Assembly: GCF_921293095.1 (NCBI RefSeq)
Contig: NC_060249.1
Location: 83,525,907 to 83,589,906 of the forward strand
Reading direction: 5' to 3'
DNA length: 64,000 nt
DNA from: Ischnura elegans
Lineage: Eukaryota; Arthropoda; Insecta; Odonata; Coenagrionidae
Shown in pieces: positions 1 to 11,267 of the stretch; the first letter of the stretch is position 1; each line of letters starts with the position of its first letter. The notes under the pieces were generated by a model. That model did not search any database. It was not told the origin of the DNA and worked only from the letters and a program-made list of their open reading frames with translations. Made by a program: the position numbers and the translations under genes.

Positions 1-115
1 TAATTTCCACACTATTTAATTTAACACTCAACGACCAACCATGGTTTCGACACTTTGTGTCATTTTGAGTGTTAAATTAAAGTGTGGAAATGACCATTTG
101 TGTTTTCATCATGGA
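1..115. repeat. Foldback repeat with CCATGG core (copy 1)
   Basis: Bases 1-30 and 66-95 are near-perfect inverted repeats around a core with CCATGGTTTCGACA. The reverse complement of bases 60-115 matches 60870-60935 (shared stretch includes ccatgatgaa and cacaaatggt), so this is a dispersed repeat family. The layout (hairpin with a TTTC(G/A)AC then CATT element in the loop) recalls terminal sequences of Penelope-like elements, without proof. It may extend left of the window. Confidence 0.6.
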
Positions 116-1955
116 TATAGCTAAATTCCACAAAATCAAACCTGAAACGATGTTATAACTCTTATTCTTTTAATAAGTTTAATATAGGGTATCACGTGGA
201 ACTAAACCATGTCATTCTACCAATGTACTTATCGAATTACTTTGTATGACTTTTTTTACTATATCTAGCTATTTTACCTCTATTTTCAAGAATTTATTTC
301 ATTGTAATCGTGTGATTCTGCTACTTTAATATGTTTGGCGGTTGAATTCTAATTAGCATTTGTCACCTCGTCGTGTCAAATTCATCGCTACGGTATATGA
401 GGGCAAGGTCCTTTCACAGAGATTGCTAAGGTTTCCTTGCTCCTAGTAGCGAATGGAGAATCGCATCGGGAGGAATTCATGCGGAGATGTTCTGAAAGGT
501 TTCCCCCATATATTAAATAGCAGCAAGCATGAAATCAGAAAATAAAGCACCGCCAACCGCAGGAAATAGCGATTCCATTGTAATGCGTTCCTGCCATAAG
601 TGAAAGTATCATCACAATGTATTTACTCTGTGGTATCACATATATGTTTAAAATAGTTGAAAATGAATTGTTTTAGGTGGTATTGAGACAGGTTTTCGTC
701 AATTTGTCTACCATCTCGGATTTTTACTGTGGGCCCTTACAAAATATTTGCCATGCACAATTTCAAATACCACATTTCATATTTTTCTGCATCAAGGGAA
801 TTATGTGCTTCTGCCGTATGCTAATAGCATATGTTGAAATTATTGATGGACTAAGCGAGACTCGTGGTGTCCAGCGACAGGGAAATCGGGAATTGTGCGT
901 GAATTTTTAGTCCCTTGAATTAAGCATGAATTATTCATAAATTTTTCTCCAACCGGGGATTTCAAAATCTTTTATTTCAAATTCATTTCACAAACAATAG
1001 GGTAGTTTCCTTCATCAAAGAAAACGAAAGGCATTGATTGCAATTCGTTACGCAACATTGGTGCATCTTATCTGTTTTTATAAATCCCAGTTTAGACGAA
1101 TGTTAATGGTCAATTTTAACCTCATTTGAAAAATGCCAGATTAGCGCCCATGTGATGCCACTCCACGTGACGTTACAGGGACCTAGATGCTATATGAGCA
1201 GTCAGGAGTTTTACATCGTCTGAGATTACCAATGCATGCATGTGGCAGAGTGCGTGTGGAAACATTTCTTAATAATCACCTATTAAAATTGCCTATAGTT
1301 GGAAAATTTCCTTCGTTTGATGAGGTATTAATAATTCTTATTTAAGCCAAGCGCTACCTGCTAGCAGGGTACTCTTCTACGTGCTATCAGCCTGCATCGT
1401 ATCGACGCTTATAGCCTCGCACCAAGGTGACCTCACACAGCGGCAGCTGGAACCAGAATGAAGTCACACGGGCTTTTCCCAGCATTAATACTTAGTCGTC
1501 GCGTTTTCGCTCGCTTGAAAATTTTCACTTTTCATTTTATCGCGAGAAAAAGATATCGTCATTTAAAAATCAAAAAGCGTGAAATACGTACTCTAGAAGT
1601 TATAGTCTTTCGGTTTATGCTATTAAAAAATAGGAAACCATCCTATTTTGCCAGTTCAACACTCATTTTTAGGCCTAAAATGTGTTTGTAGTAATTTTAA
1701 AAAAATAAGTGCAGAAGCTTGGTGTAGAAGTAGCAGAATGTTTACCGCCGTATCGAAACGTGGAATGTCAGGCAAGACAACAGCATTGAAATGATTATAG
1801 CATTCTTGACTCAAGTAAGATTCAAAAGCACGAAGAGTAAAATGCCATGTGACGTCAACATTTATTTATGAGGTCGAAGCAGCATCTTGGCTTGCATTGA
1901 ATAAATTTTAATGTCAATGTGTAATTACTAACATTTTCCTTGTCCTTGTGAATAC
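116..1955. other. AT-rich stretch with no supported gene
   Basis: Short ORFs only, none with a recognisable domain or codon-bias difference. No terminal repeats were seen. It contains no feature I can name. Confidence 0.5.
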
Positions 1956-2591
1956 CAGGGTTCCCACTCTACCGTGAAAACCTTAAAACCGCGAATAAGC
2001 CGTGAATTTCGTCTACCGTGAAAAAACCTGGAAATAGCCGTGAATTTCGTCATAAAACCTTAGAAATATCTCAAACTTGATTGTAGAACTACGATAGACG
2101 GATTAAAAGAAAAAAATTGATATTTCAATCATGTTTCAAGGCCGAATCACATGCAGATATTGCCCACGCATTTACCTGCACACGTGTATTCGAAAGCGCA
2201 ACTACTAATTGGTCCATGTGTGCCATGAGAGCACATTGACCTTAAGCCTGCGATTGGAAGACGTTAACCCTGGAAAAAAATCAGGCACTTCTTCACTTCC
2301 CTGCCACCCTGCTCTCTCCATTTTCTCACTTACACCCTTTTAACCGGACATGAATTTTGCTAACGATAGGTGACGTCATGAGAGATAGCACTGTCATTGC
2401 TGCGTTTGCATTCAAGGCATCTGTTGTGCTTGTTACATTTGTAGTTAACGTGCGGCCGATGGTTGTTGCGTGATCAATATTTCTGCCTAAAATTCCTTAT
2501 CTACACACCGTGAATTTTATGACATTTAGACCGTGAAAGCCTGGAAAAAACCGTGAATTTTATAATGTACTTAGTTAGAGTGGGAACCCTG
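1956..2591. mobile_element. hAT-like MITE with 6-bp target duplication
   Basis: Terminal inverted repeats CAGGGTTCCCACTCTA at the left and the matching reverse complement at the right, flanked on both sides by GAATAC. Inside, the phrase ccgtgaattt recurs several times near both ends. There is no ORF, so it is non-autonomous. TIR starting CAGGG suggests a hAT clade that makes 6-bp duplications; assignment is tentative. Confidence 0.7.
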
Positions 2592-4090
2592 GAATACATA
2601 AATATAATATTATTTAAAAGTATTGAAGTAGTTTTGGATGATTTAAAATTCTCATCTATATTAGTAATCGCGTAGGATTCACCTGGAATGATGTAAAATT
2701 TCCCTGGAAAACCTGGAATTATGTGTGCATGCATATTTCTGCTTTGAATGGCTGGACGCCCTGGAGACTCCTTTCGGAGGTGAAGCCAGGTATTATTGAA
2801 CCGTAAGATTTGCAAGGTTCAGAAGTGAGTTATGAATTAATTATCAGTGAAACCTCACATCGTGAAAACGTCAACCGTGTTATAAAACCTTTTTGCCGCT
2901 TGTCGTAAATTGTATAAGTCGTAAAAGTTTAACTTTTTCGTATCAACGTTGAGGTTGGAGAAACTCGGTTGCTGACGTCACTAGTGGTTCTCGCTGAAAT
3001 ATCAAAGATTTTTTTTAATGACATCCATTACGAACATCAAATGTTCCAATGTCAATGAGTTGATAATTTTTAATGTGTATTTTTTTACAATTTACGGGGA
3101 CTTATCCCCCTAAACCTATCTCCTTACCATTTATATTCATGATTTGGAATTTTTCACTCCTCCTAAACCTGAAAAGAAATATAAATAATAACATAATCAT
3201 TTCCATCCCTCCAACGTTCGAATCGTTGCTCCAACTTATCTCGAAGTGATAAAAATATAAGGGGGTCTTCTCCCGAAAGTGGTGGATGTTTGAGGAAAAC
3301 GGATGTCGTTTTCGATTTCAGGGGGTCATTTAACATACGAATCAGGAAGAATGGTCTATCAGGTCTCGAAGCAAATGTGCCTTCCAGTGTTACAAGAGAG
3401 TATTGTTCGGTATTTAGGTGCATGGTATGACTTAGTTGTCACTGTCATTTCTGTTTCAGTGCTACAACGTACACTATCGATGAGATTTACATAAATGATG
3501 AAATTTCGTCGATCGTGAGTTTTCAACATTTTCTGTGCCAGACCCGGGGGTCACTGGGGCGATATCGTCACCGACACGTAGGTCCGTCTACCGGTTTGCA
3601 TGGAATGTATGCTTTTTACTGTCGGTGTTAAGTGTTTATATGTATATAATAAAGACGACATGGCAATGTAATCTTTACCTGCAAATTTTTGCCTGTGCGT
3701 GATGAAAGGATGCAGTTTTATTGCTAAGCTAATAAAAAATATCCTGCCATTGTGTGATAATGACAGCTGACTAAAATGTTCTTAATTATTACAGCACTCG
3801 CACGTAACTAGTTTTCCGTGGGTTTTCGCGGAGACCCTTTTCTGCATGAGAATTTGTATCATAGAACCGGGAAAACCCGTTACTATCGCGATGTTTTCAT
3901 GCAGCGGACCGTGCTAAGAAGGAAAACCTTTCATGAAAAATGATTTATCAACTTGCAAATTTTAAAGATACAGTATTCACTCGAAGAAAGGGTATTGCCG
4001 TTCAGTGTATTGATAGTAAAAACGAAAGGCTTGAATGTTTCTATTTTGATGATGTATTTACTAAATGATTAATGTAGTATTTTTTATATA
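2592..4090. other. AT-rich stretch, repeat-derived in part
   Basis: Around 2690-2760 there is text resembling the interior of the neighbouring hAT-like element (cctggaa repeated). The rest shows weak inverted patches (3805-3930) and no gene. Confidence 0.35.
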
Positions 4091-4099
4091 TTTATTTCA

Positions 4100-4273
4100 C
4101 ACACCACTGAAAACAGCGCTGTTCTGCTTTTACATCGGGGTTGATAACACTTAACAATCAAGCGTTCACAAACATCCATGCCCTGAATAAGGGTAACTTA
4201 CCCCGGTGGGACTCGAACCCGTGAACTTTGGTTTGGCAGGCCCCCTTACCACGCCGCCACCGAGACCGGCTCG
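4100..4273 (-). mobile_element. tRNA-derived SINE (family 2)
   Basis: On the minus strand it starts with a tRNA-like head: an A-box-like TGGCGGCGTGGTAAG and a B box GGTTCGAGTCC at about 4209-4219, followed by a tRNA-unrelated body down to about 4100. Cloverleaf pairing is too poor for a functional tRNA. Confidence 0.6.
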
Positions 4274-4533
4274 TTAGTTATCAATATTTACAAATACAGT
4301 GAGATTTAATTGTAAATAGGCACACTTCAATCGTTGCTTAGCAGTCTATGCTTACTCCTTTCTTACAACTTGTAATTACATTTCTATCGGCCCATTTTCT
4401 CCCCCTCCTTGTGCTTAACACCTTTCCACAGAAAAAGTCCGAGCATCGCCCTAACCCTCCGTCATCAACCCCATTTATCCACTCAGACCCTCACCTTTCT
4501 CGAACTATCTTTTCCCCGGCTCATCCGTACTCC

Positions 4534-5227
4534 GCACTTTTAACCTGCCTCGGTAGTTAAGAACGTCCGTATTCCGCCCATCACCACGTACTCTCATAGG
4601 CCAACAACATTTTCTTATTTTAAGCTTAGAAGATTAGTTTAACTGGTAATGGTAGAAGCAGAAAATAAGTTATCAGCAGAATAGCTCAGGCGAAGAGAGA
4701 ATTCCACCGTATGAAAGAATTACTGGCTCCGGGAAATTTAAACGTAGAAGTAAGGAAAATATTTGTTAGAACTTACACTTGATGTATGCTTCTCTACGGA
4801 AGTGAGGCATAGACAATGACAGCAGCGAAGTCGACGGTAGGGGCCTTCGAAATGTGGTGATACGGAAGAAAGATGGGGATCAAATGAATCCACTAAGTTA
4901 GTAATGAAGAAGTCGCAAGAAGAGTGGGAGAAAAGGGAAGCCTCAAGAAAACCTAGACTAGAAGACGGAATGAACTAATGGGCCATATCTTGAGACATAA
5001 TGGCCTGATGAAGACAATCGTCGAGGGACAAGTAGATGGCAAGATGGGAAAGGAAGACCTCGAATGAAATATATGGAACAAGTAAAGAAGGATGTAAAAA
5101 GAAGAAATATGGAGGTGTGGAAAGATTAGCTGATAAGAGAATTGAGTGGAGAGCTGCTTCAAACCAATCTTAGGAATGTTGACTATATGACTTCATGGTG
5201 ATGATGACCATTGACCCAACTGTCCTG
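4534..5227 (+). repeat. Left arm of an inverted duplication containing a LINE 3' fragment
   Basis: This segment reappears inverted at 6461-6770 with about 90% identity, including sequence on both sides of the retrotransposon fragment. The right arm lacks the part equivalent to about 4604-4985, and the junction falls at a shared GGCCA. Confidence 0.75.
4640..5215 (+). mobile_element. Non-LTR retrotransposon 3' relic
   Basis: Broken frames encode the C-terminal part of a LINE reverse-transcriptase protein: an AQ-K-AF-like block, a LLYGSE-like block, and a GH-LRH-GLMKTIVEGQ-like block before the tail. It ends in GTGATGATGACC, the family's tail. Stops and frameshifts make it non-functional. Clade is probably RTE-like; not proven. 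Confidence 0.7.
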
Positions 5228-5384
5228 ACCGCTTGCGTCCAAACTTCATGTATTGCTGCTATGCCGACGGCAAAATGTCGTCTCTACGACCTTAAGTAAG
5301 CTTATGGTTTTATGTGCCCGGCATCTATGGGCAGAAAACATCCTTATTTGTTATAAAATAAGAGTTTTAGCAGTTCGATGCATA

Positions 5385-5612
5385 TCATCATCATTAGTCA
5401 ATCTCAAGATTGGTTGGAGGCAAATCTTCATTTCTCTTTCCTATCCGCTAGCCTTTTCATAGCGACGAATTTCTTCTCTTTTACATCCTTTTTAACTTGT
5501 CATGTATAACTTATTCGGGGCTGTCCCTTGCCCTTCTTCCACCTTTACTACGATTGTTTTCATCAGGCCATCATGCCTCATATTGTGGCCAACTAAGTAG
5601 CACCGTCCCGTC
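5385..5612 (-). mobile_element. Non-LTR retrotransposon 3' relic (inverted copy)
   Basis: Reverse complement shows the same family end: GLMKTIV-like coding remnant, KRLADR-like segment, then a (TGATGA) tail at about 5390. A different copy from the one at 6461-6770, as it differs in sequence and length. Confidence 0.65.
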
Positions 5613-6064
5613 GAAGCACATAGTAGATATAATGTCCAAACCAAAATTAAATTTCATTTCACGTGTCAGTGAAGTTTTAATCAGCATAACAGCAACACTA
5701 TAAAATCACAACTTCGCAATGTCATACACCTAGCAATTATTGCACCTTGCAGGCACAGCGCTCACACCCGCTCGGAGCAACTGTCTAATGGTAATTTTTC
5801 TGATTTAATACAGACGTACAGATTAGAGGACCTTTTCTCGAACCCTATCGTCGGTCATCAAATGTGCGGAATACTTACGCGCTCGTTTTAACACCTCGCC
5901 CTAGCGCCTAGTCGCCTCACCTCCTTCGATCCATCCTCTCTTTCTCATTCACCCCATAATCCGTGTGTCAAAGTCACGGTCTTAGAATATAAGAGGTCAA
6001 AGTAGAATGTCAGTATTATTTCACTTTCTGGGATGCGAAGGTTTGGGTATGCATCGTAGAGCCC

Positions 6065-6405
6065 GTGGTGATTAGACGGGACCAGCCTTCGTCGTAACGT
6101 CAACGAATTCCTTCAGCTGGCGATAGCTCGAAGCGCTGACAAGTCGAAAAACAGAAAAATACTGGTATAAGGAGAAAAATACGATTAGCCTTGAATGGAC
6201 CGTTTTCACGTCTATTCATCTTGAAAGCAACTCGTGTTGTGGTGATTAGATAGGATCAACCACTAGCGTCAACGAATTCCTTCAGCCGGCGAACACTCGA
6301 AGCGCTGACTAGTCGAAAAACAGAAAAATACCAGACTATGGGGTAAACGATTAACCTTGAGTGGACCGTTTTCTCGTCTATTCATCTGGAAGGTAACTCG
6401 TGATT
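6065..6405. repeat. Two-unit tandem duplication, ~174 bp per unit
   Basis: Unit 1 (about 6065-6238) and unit 2 (about 6239-6405) share gtggtgattaga, cgtcaacgaattccttcag, tcgaaaaacagaaaaata and tggaccgtttt in the same order. By eye, identity is about 80-85%. No coding potential. Confidence 0.75.
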
Positions 6406-6460
6406 GCTCTGTTATAGCTCACCAGTCCTACTAGTGTCCTCGCCAGTCCTCATATAATAC
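6401..6460 (+). repeat. 60-bp direct repeat, left copy
   Basis: Starts tgattgctctgttatagctc and ends catataatac. Repeated at 6781-6840 with one mismatch. The two copies bracket the 320-bp right arm of the LINE inverted duplication exactly. Confidence 0.9.
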
Positions 6461-6780
6461 AGGACAGTTGGGTTCGTGGTCATCATCACTATTAAGTAAT
6501 ATAGTCAACAATCCTAAGATTGATTAGAAGCAGCTCTCCACTCAATTCTCTTATCAGCTAATCTTTTCACAACTGCATATTTCTTCTTTTTACATCCTTC
6601 TTTACTTGTTCCATATATTTCATTCGAGGACTTTCTTTCCCATCTTGCCATCTACTTGTCCCTCGACGATTGTTTTCATCAGGTCATCATGTCTCAAAAT
6701 ATGGCCTATGAGAGTAAGTGGTTATGTGCGGAATACGGACGTTCTTAACTACCGAGGCAGGTTAAAAGTGATTGCTACCG
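6461..6780 (-). mobile_element. Right arm of inverted duplication (LINE 3' relic)
   Basis: Reverse complement matches 4534-5227 with an internal deletion of about 380 bp at a GGCCA microhomology. It contains the same LINE C-terminal remnant and the TGATGATG tail, plus flanking non-LINE sequence (caggacagttggg on one side, the cctgcctcggtagttaagaa block on the other). Confidence 0.75.
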
Positions 6781-6840
6781 TGATTGCTCTGTTATAGCTC
6801 ATCAGTCCTACTAGTGTCCTCGCCAGTCCTCATATAATAC
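6781..6840 (+). repeat. 60-bp direct repeat, right copy
   Basis: 59 of 60 bases match 6401-6460. Confidence 0.9.
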
Positions 6841-7490
6841 CATGATTACTGCTGATGTGTTGCCTGTACACAGGGGTAAGAAAGTGGAGCTGGCTGCTTC
6901 TAAACATTTGCTAACACATACAAGTTACTTCACTTCTGGTTTCACCGTTTATTATCTGTTTCATTACCGAGGCAGCCTATGGCATTATTCAAAATATATC
7001 ATAACTTGTAGTTCCAAAATTCTGGATAAACTAGTTCACGGTGTGGGGTTCATCGATGCATATTGGGCTGTTTCATTTTCTAATAAAACGCTAGAGAAAG
7101 AAACGTGATTATAGATTTTGCGTGCTCTTTTTTATAATTCAATATTGCTACCGAATTAGAGCTGAAGTACTTCAACGTATATGAATAACGGAGAGGGAGA
7201 GCTTAAGTATGTGGATGCCGCTCTTTGGTGAAATGTTTGTCAACACTTGACTGTCATGCAGCGCATGAAAAAAATGTATCACCACCATTTTAATTTTGTT
7301 ATCATTAACTGTTATAAATTAAATGTTCACCGGTTTTTTTCGACTTATTGGTGCGGAAGTGATTAATTTCTGTTCATTTTGATGTGTCTAAAACCTTCCT
7401 GCGCTAGGTTGGCAACTGGTCGAGGGATATCAAAAGGGAACGAAAAGTACAGATCTATTCTGTTAGGAATATTACTACTTATTTTTAAAC
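6841..7490. other. AT-rich stretch with no supported gene
   Basis: An 88-codon ORF starts at 6842 but shows no domain or family resemblance. Nothing else recognised. Confidence 0.4.
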
Positions 7491-7499
7491 GACCACGTT

Positions 7500-8450
7500 G
7501 AATTTTGAATTCATTCGGGGTCGTCCCTTGTCCTTCTTCCCTTCCACCTGTCGTTGTTTTCATTGAGCCGTCATGCCTCGTAATTTGGCCAACAAGTTTT
7601 CCTGTCTTATTAGGGTTTTAAGAAGACTTAAGTTTCTCCCACTCTTCTTAGCACTTCCTCACTATTCACTTGGTCAATCCTTTTTATCCTCATAATTCTC
7701 CGGCAGCTCCGCATTTCGAATCACTCTCGACTTCTTTGCTGCGAACGTTCAAGCATCGCTCCCAAAAAGAACTCCATATCTAGCATCTGATGAATTGTTT
7801 CCTGAAAACTTCTGTACTTATATTCTCTGCTGTAAGTAGTTTCTTCTTGTTGTAGAGACAGCAAATGAAAGATACCACCCTCTTCGATTGCGCTCCTCTA
7901 TTGAGTATTTCTTTCATTCTTCGTATTTGTCCTAGCCTTCTCTGTTATACTGCATACTAATTTCTTAGTCTTTTTTTGTTGATTTTCAGCTGATATCCAG
8001 CCATTGCCCATTCCACATTTATCAAATTCTTCCTCCAATAATTCTTCGTGCACACCCTTGTCTTATTCCTTTTCCTATTCTTGTTTTTTTTTCATTTGAG
8101 TACAGATTTTATCACAGCTAATTGGTTTTTATATTAACTCTGCCCAATTTTACTATCATTGTAGAGCACTCCAAATTATGTCAGCATTCTAAGCATTGAT
8201 ATCCAATTCACGTTGTAACAGACCTTCTCCAAGTCAGCAAATTCTATGAAAATCGGTTTGTTCTCCATCCTCTCTTTGAGGAACACTGAGGGCCAAAATT
8301 GCTTCTATTGTGCTCTTGGTTTTCCTAAATCCGAATTGGTGCTCAAGAATGGTTCTGCTCTTCGTTTTAATCTCCAAGTGTTGCAAGATTTTGCAGTGTC
8401 ATCTAAAGTTCTCTTTACGACTTTTTAATGCTGGTAGCTTACTGCGTTTA
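7500..8450 (-). mobile_element. Non-LTR retrotransposon relic with reverse-transcriptase remnant
   Basis: On the minus strand, translation around 8440-8190 gives an RT palm block with HQFGFRK and NKPIFIEFADLEK-like text, the equivalent of the QFGFR...F-DLEKAFD-V region. Toward 7500 it passes through C-terminal GR-R-like remnants. The frame is broken many times. This is the longest RT relic in the window. The catalytic YxDD block was not found. Confidence 0.7.
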
Positions 8451-9450
8451 TTTATTCCTAGAATGAATGCAGAGTTCGGGCAGCGCAGAAGGAATTTACT
8501 GATAATAAATACTGAAATCATTACAGCGGATGGTAGTGGATCAATGGGGGGACAAGGGACTATTCCCCCCTCCACCTGGTAAGAATTAACTATACGCTTG
8601 AAAGCACATACCAGAATTCTCAACCTCCAAGTAATGTTGTTTAACAGGAGAGATTCCCCCTCTCCCCAGATGTGGTCCAGGGTTCACTTCACTTCTCCTG
8701 ACGGCCGCTGCTTGAAAACTTTGGACGAAAAAAAAATCTTTGCGACTTGAAAATCATCCAATGTTAGGGAAATAAAAATAAATCTGGAAATATCATTCTT
8801 GATTTGATAATCGAATAGTTTCTTTTTTTCTCTCTCTGTGAAACTTCGGTATGTCTCCAGGCCATAACCTGCGGGGGGTCAGAATAAAATGAAACCCTCA
8901 GAAAAGTGCCGCTCTCCAAATGAATCTCACCTACAAATATTTAATAACATTGAGATGGTAATGGAGTGTTAAAATACGTTTTATTTCGTATTCTTTTAGT
9001 TGGATTTGTCCTTGCGACCCTTTAATCATACTTGTCACTCAACTGAAAATGTGACTATGCCGTAAAATACATAATGCCTACTCTAGAAAATTGTGAAAAT
9101 GGTTTGGAAAATATGTGAAATGTAATGGAATTTCAGCTCGATATTCGAGTGGTCACGGGCTACTGATCCCATAGCGCTGTTTGTGCACTTTTCCCGAAAG
9201 CAGGTGGATCACCGCTGTTGTCCGAAACCAATGAAAGCGTGACACGCTTTCGGACTATCGGTCGTGCTAAGAATACTGGCTCCAATCTTTCACCGCCCCG
9301 AGTCGTGTACTTACATTTTCTCTTCCAACCGTAGCTTTAAAAGATTTGTACGGCATTTACACGCGAACAGTCGAGATTGAAATGCATTTCCTTATTGCCG
9401 CTGCCTTCAGAATAATAATCACCTGCGTTTCAAAGATCTATTATTATGTA
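8451..9450. other. Intergenic stretch with no supported gene
   Basis: Short poly-C/G patches at about 8546-8575 and 8870-8880 suggest decayed GC-ended MITEs, but no terminal repeat pair could be closed. Otherwise AT-rich and non-coding by eye. Confidence 0.35.
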
Positions 9451-9497
9451 AGAACTTCGTAATAGTCGTCCAGTCGAGTGTTCGCCGTCGTCCGCGT

Positions 9498-9629
9498 ATG
9501 GAATTTCCCCCGTGGCATGAGGAAGTCGACTCGGTGCGCGTTACGGCACGCTGCCGTCTGCTTGCTCTATTGGTGCTCGCAGCAGTCGGAACTCGAATAG
9601 GGAACGGGCGAGCACCACAAATGGAGGTC
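9498..9629 (+). CDS. Weak candidate first coding exon in CpG-rich DNA
   Basis: In a CpG-rich island (about 9460-9750), an ATG opens a frame whose residues 19-34 are a hydrophobic stretch (LLALLVLAAVG). A possible donor, GTCAGT after ATGGAG, ends it at 9629. No following exon was identified, and the full ORF runs into a hAT-like MITE. It could be the start of another secreted protein, a promoter-associated CpG stretch without coding function, or chance. Confidence 0.2.
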
Positions 9630-9758
9630 AGTGCAAGAAAGCCGGCCGAGCGTGGCTTGTCCACTTTCACCAATTCACCTTTCCCAGCGAACGAGAAGAA
9701 CCCGCGTGGCGTGCGTGTGACCGAGCTTCGTGTCGTGAGCCGTACTCCCAAGTGTACC

Positions 9759-10364
9759 TAGTGATGGAAAAATCGATTTCGAAGTCGGAAATCAAGGTGT
9801 AATAGTCAAAGATCGAGGAAATAGACCTCGAGCATTGATCTTCGAGTTTCGACCCAAACTCGATTTTTCAATTCGATCTTGACGAATTTCGTTTTCGATC
9901 TCGGCAGCGTCACTGCCGTCCTACGATAGCGCCATCTATCCCATGTGAAAGACTAAAAGAGTCCGTCTAAAGAAAAGCGGTAAAATTGGAGAGGTACGCC
10001 CTCAATCGTCAAGAAAGCATCATAATCCGTTGATCTTTCTTAAAAATTGTAGTGAAGCCGAATGACTCCAAGCGGTGACCCCAAAACTTTATGTGTGTGC
10101 AATTGTAAATTTTAACTGATAATAATTCAAACATGTAGATTTTTTTCTACCTCACCAAGAACTATTCTGAGTGTTTTTCGAATTAGTAAAAAACTTGTTT
10201 TGGTCCACACTGTATTTTTTACGAGAAACGATTCGTCTATTTTTTTTCGATTAATCGATCTATTGAATCAAATTTCGATTTCTGTAGAAAATTCGAGCTT
10301 TTCATTCCGAATTAAATATCGATTGCTCGAAAAATTAATATTCACCAATATTTTTCCATCAACG
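9759..10364. mobile_element. hAT-like MITE with CGAT-rich ends
   Basis: Ends TAGTGATGGAAAAAT at the left and the near reverse complement ATTTTTCCATCAACG at the right. Flanks AGTGTACC and TATGTACC match at six of eight positions, as an eroded 8-bp duplication would. The interior is rich in tcgat and ttcga. No ORF. Confidence 0.55.
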
Positions 10365-10559
10365 TATGTACCCTAATCGGGCTTGCTACCAATTTTATTC
10401 TTTTATTTCTAGTCCCAGAAAAATGTGAGGTTGACCGAAACGTCAAGAATTGTTATACTTGATCTGTTGTTAAGCGTGGTCATGGTCGAAAGTTTTGATG
10501 AGCCGCATATATTGGTGAAGTAGAGGAATTGGAGAAGAAAGGGAACCGTAGAGTGTCAT

Positions 10560-10790
10560 TCGATGGGGAAGGATTGGCCTATGGGCCATGCCATAAGACG
10601 CATCAATTACGTGAGGAATATAGCTAAGTAAATTAGTGAAGGAAAAATATCCCTAGGAAGGCCAAGGGAGTGTATGGTTCAGATAAAGGAGGATTTCAAG
10701 GAAAACGGGCATTAGGGAATTGATGGAACTAGCTTTGGAAATGTATAAATGTAGGGATGCTGTTTACCATTCGGGTTTTTAAACTATATG
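10560..10790 (+). mobile_element. C-terminal relic of a second LINE family
   Basis: One frame reads ISEGKISLGRPRECMVQIK, the GRPR block typical of LINE ORF2 C-termini. After a frame change it reads ELMELALEMYKCRDAVYHSG, then stop. Differs from the TGATGATG-tailed family. Confidence 0.6.
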
Positions 10791-10968
10791 GATTTATGAT
10801 TGGTGAACTGTGTACTAACAGTGTTCTGTAAGTGTTAAATAAGAGCCGCCGAAATTAGGGTCTGGTAGAGGGTCTAAACACTGATGTGACGGCCGGGGCC
10901 CTCCGCAAGCTCTCGAAAATCATGGTTTCTGGGGATTTTGTTCCCCCCTATTCCTTGCTCCCTCCTAT

Positions 10969-11267
10969 CAGGGGCGCAGCTAGGAATTAAGGCTGGGGGG
11001 GTTTAGGTGCAACTAATACCGGGGTGTGATGCGGAATGAAATACCCACGAGGATAAAAGGTAGGTGCGAGATTAATAAATTGCGGAACTTTAAGATAAAT
11101 GGTTCAAAATGGTGAGTTTTACGGCTTTCTGAGGAATATTTTATTAATCCTTACACTATTATATTAGTAATATCAATCCAATCAAGTAAAATGGATTAAA
11201 ATTAAAAAACTCTCTGAGCTTTGGGGGGGGGGGGTTTATCCCCCAAAACCCCCTCGCTGCGCCACTG
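10969..11267 (+). mobile_element. GC-ended MITE family M1, copy 1
   Basis: Begins CAGGGGCGCAGCTAGGAATT and ends with the CCCTCGCTGCGCCACTG terminus. Flanked by a perfect 8-bp duplication CCTCCTAT. The body shares tattttattaatccttaca and aagtaaaatggatta with three other copies in the window. Non-coding; 8-bp duplications fit hAT or P-like transposases. Confidence 0.85.

Noticed and set aside
3805-3930. Weak inverted repeat
   Set aside because: Arms match poorly and in short patches; no target duplication.
8246-8428. Plus-strand ORFs over the LINE relic
   Set aside because: Antisense shadows of the minus-strand reverse-transcriptase remnant.
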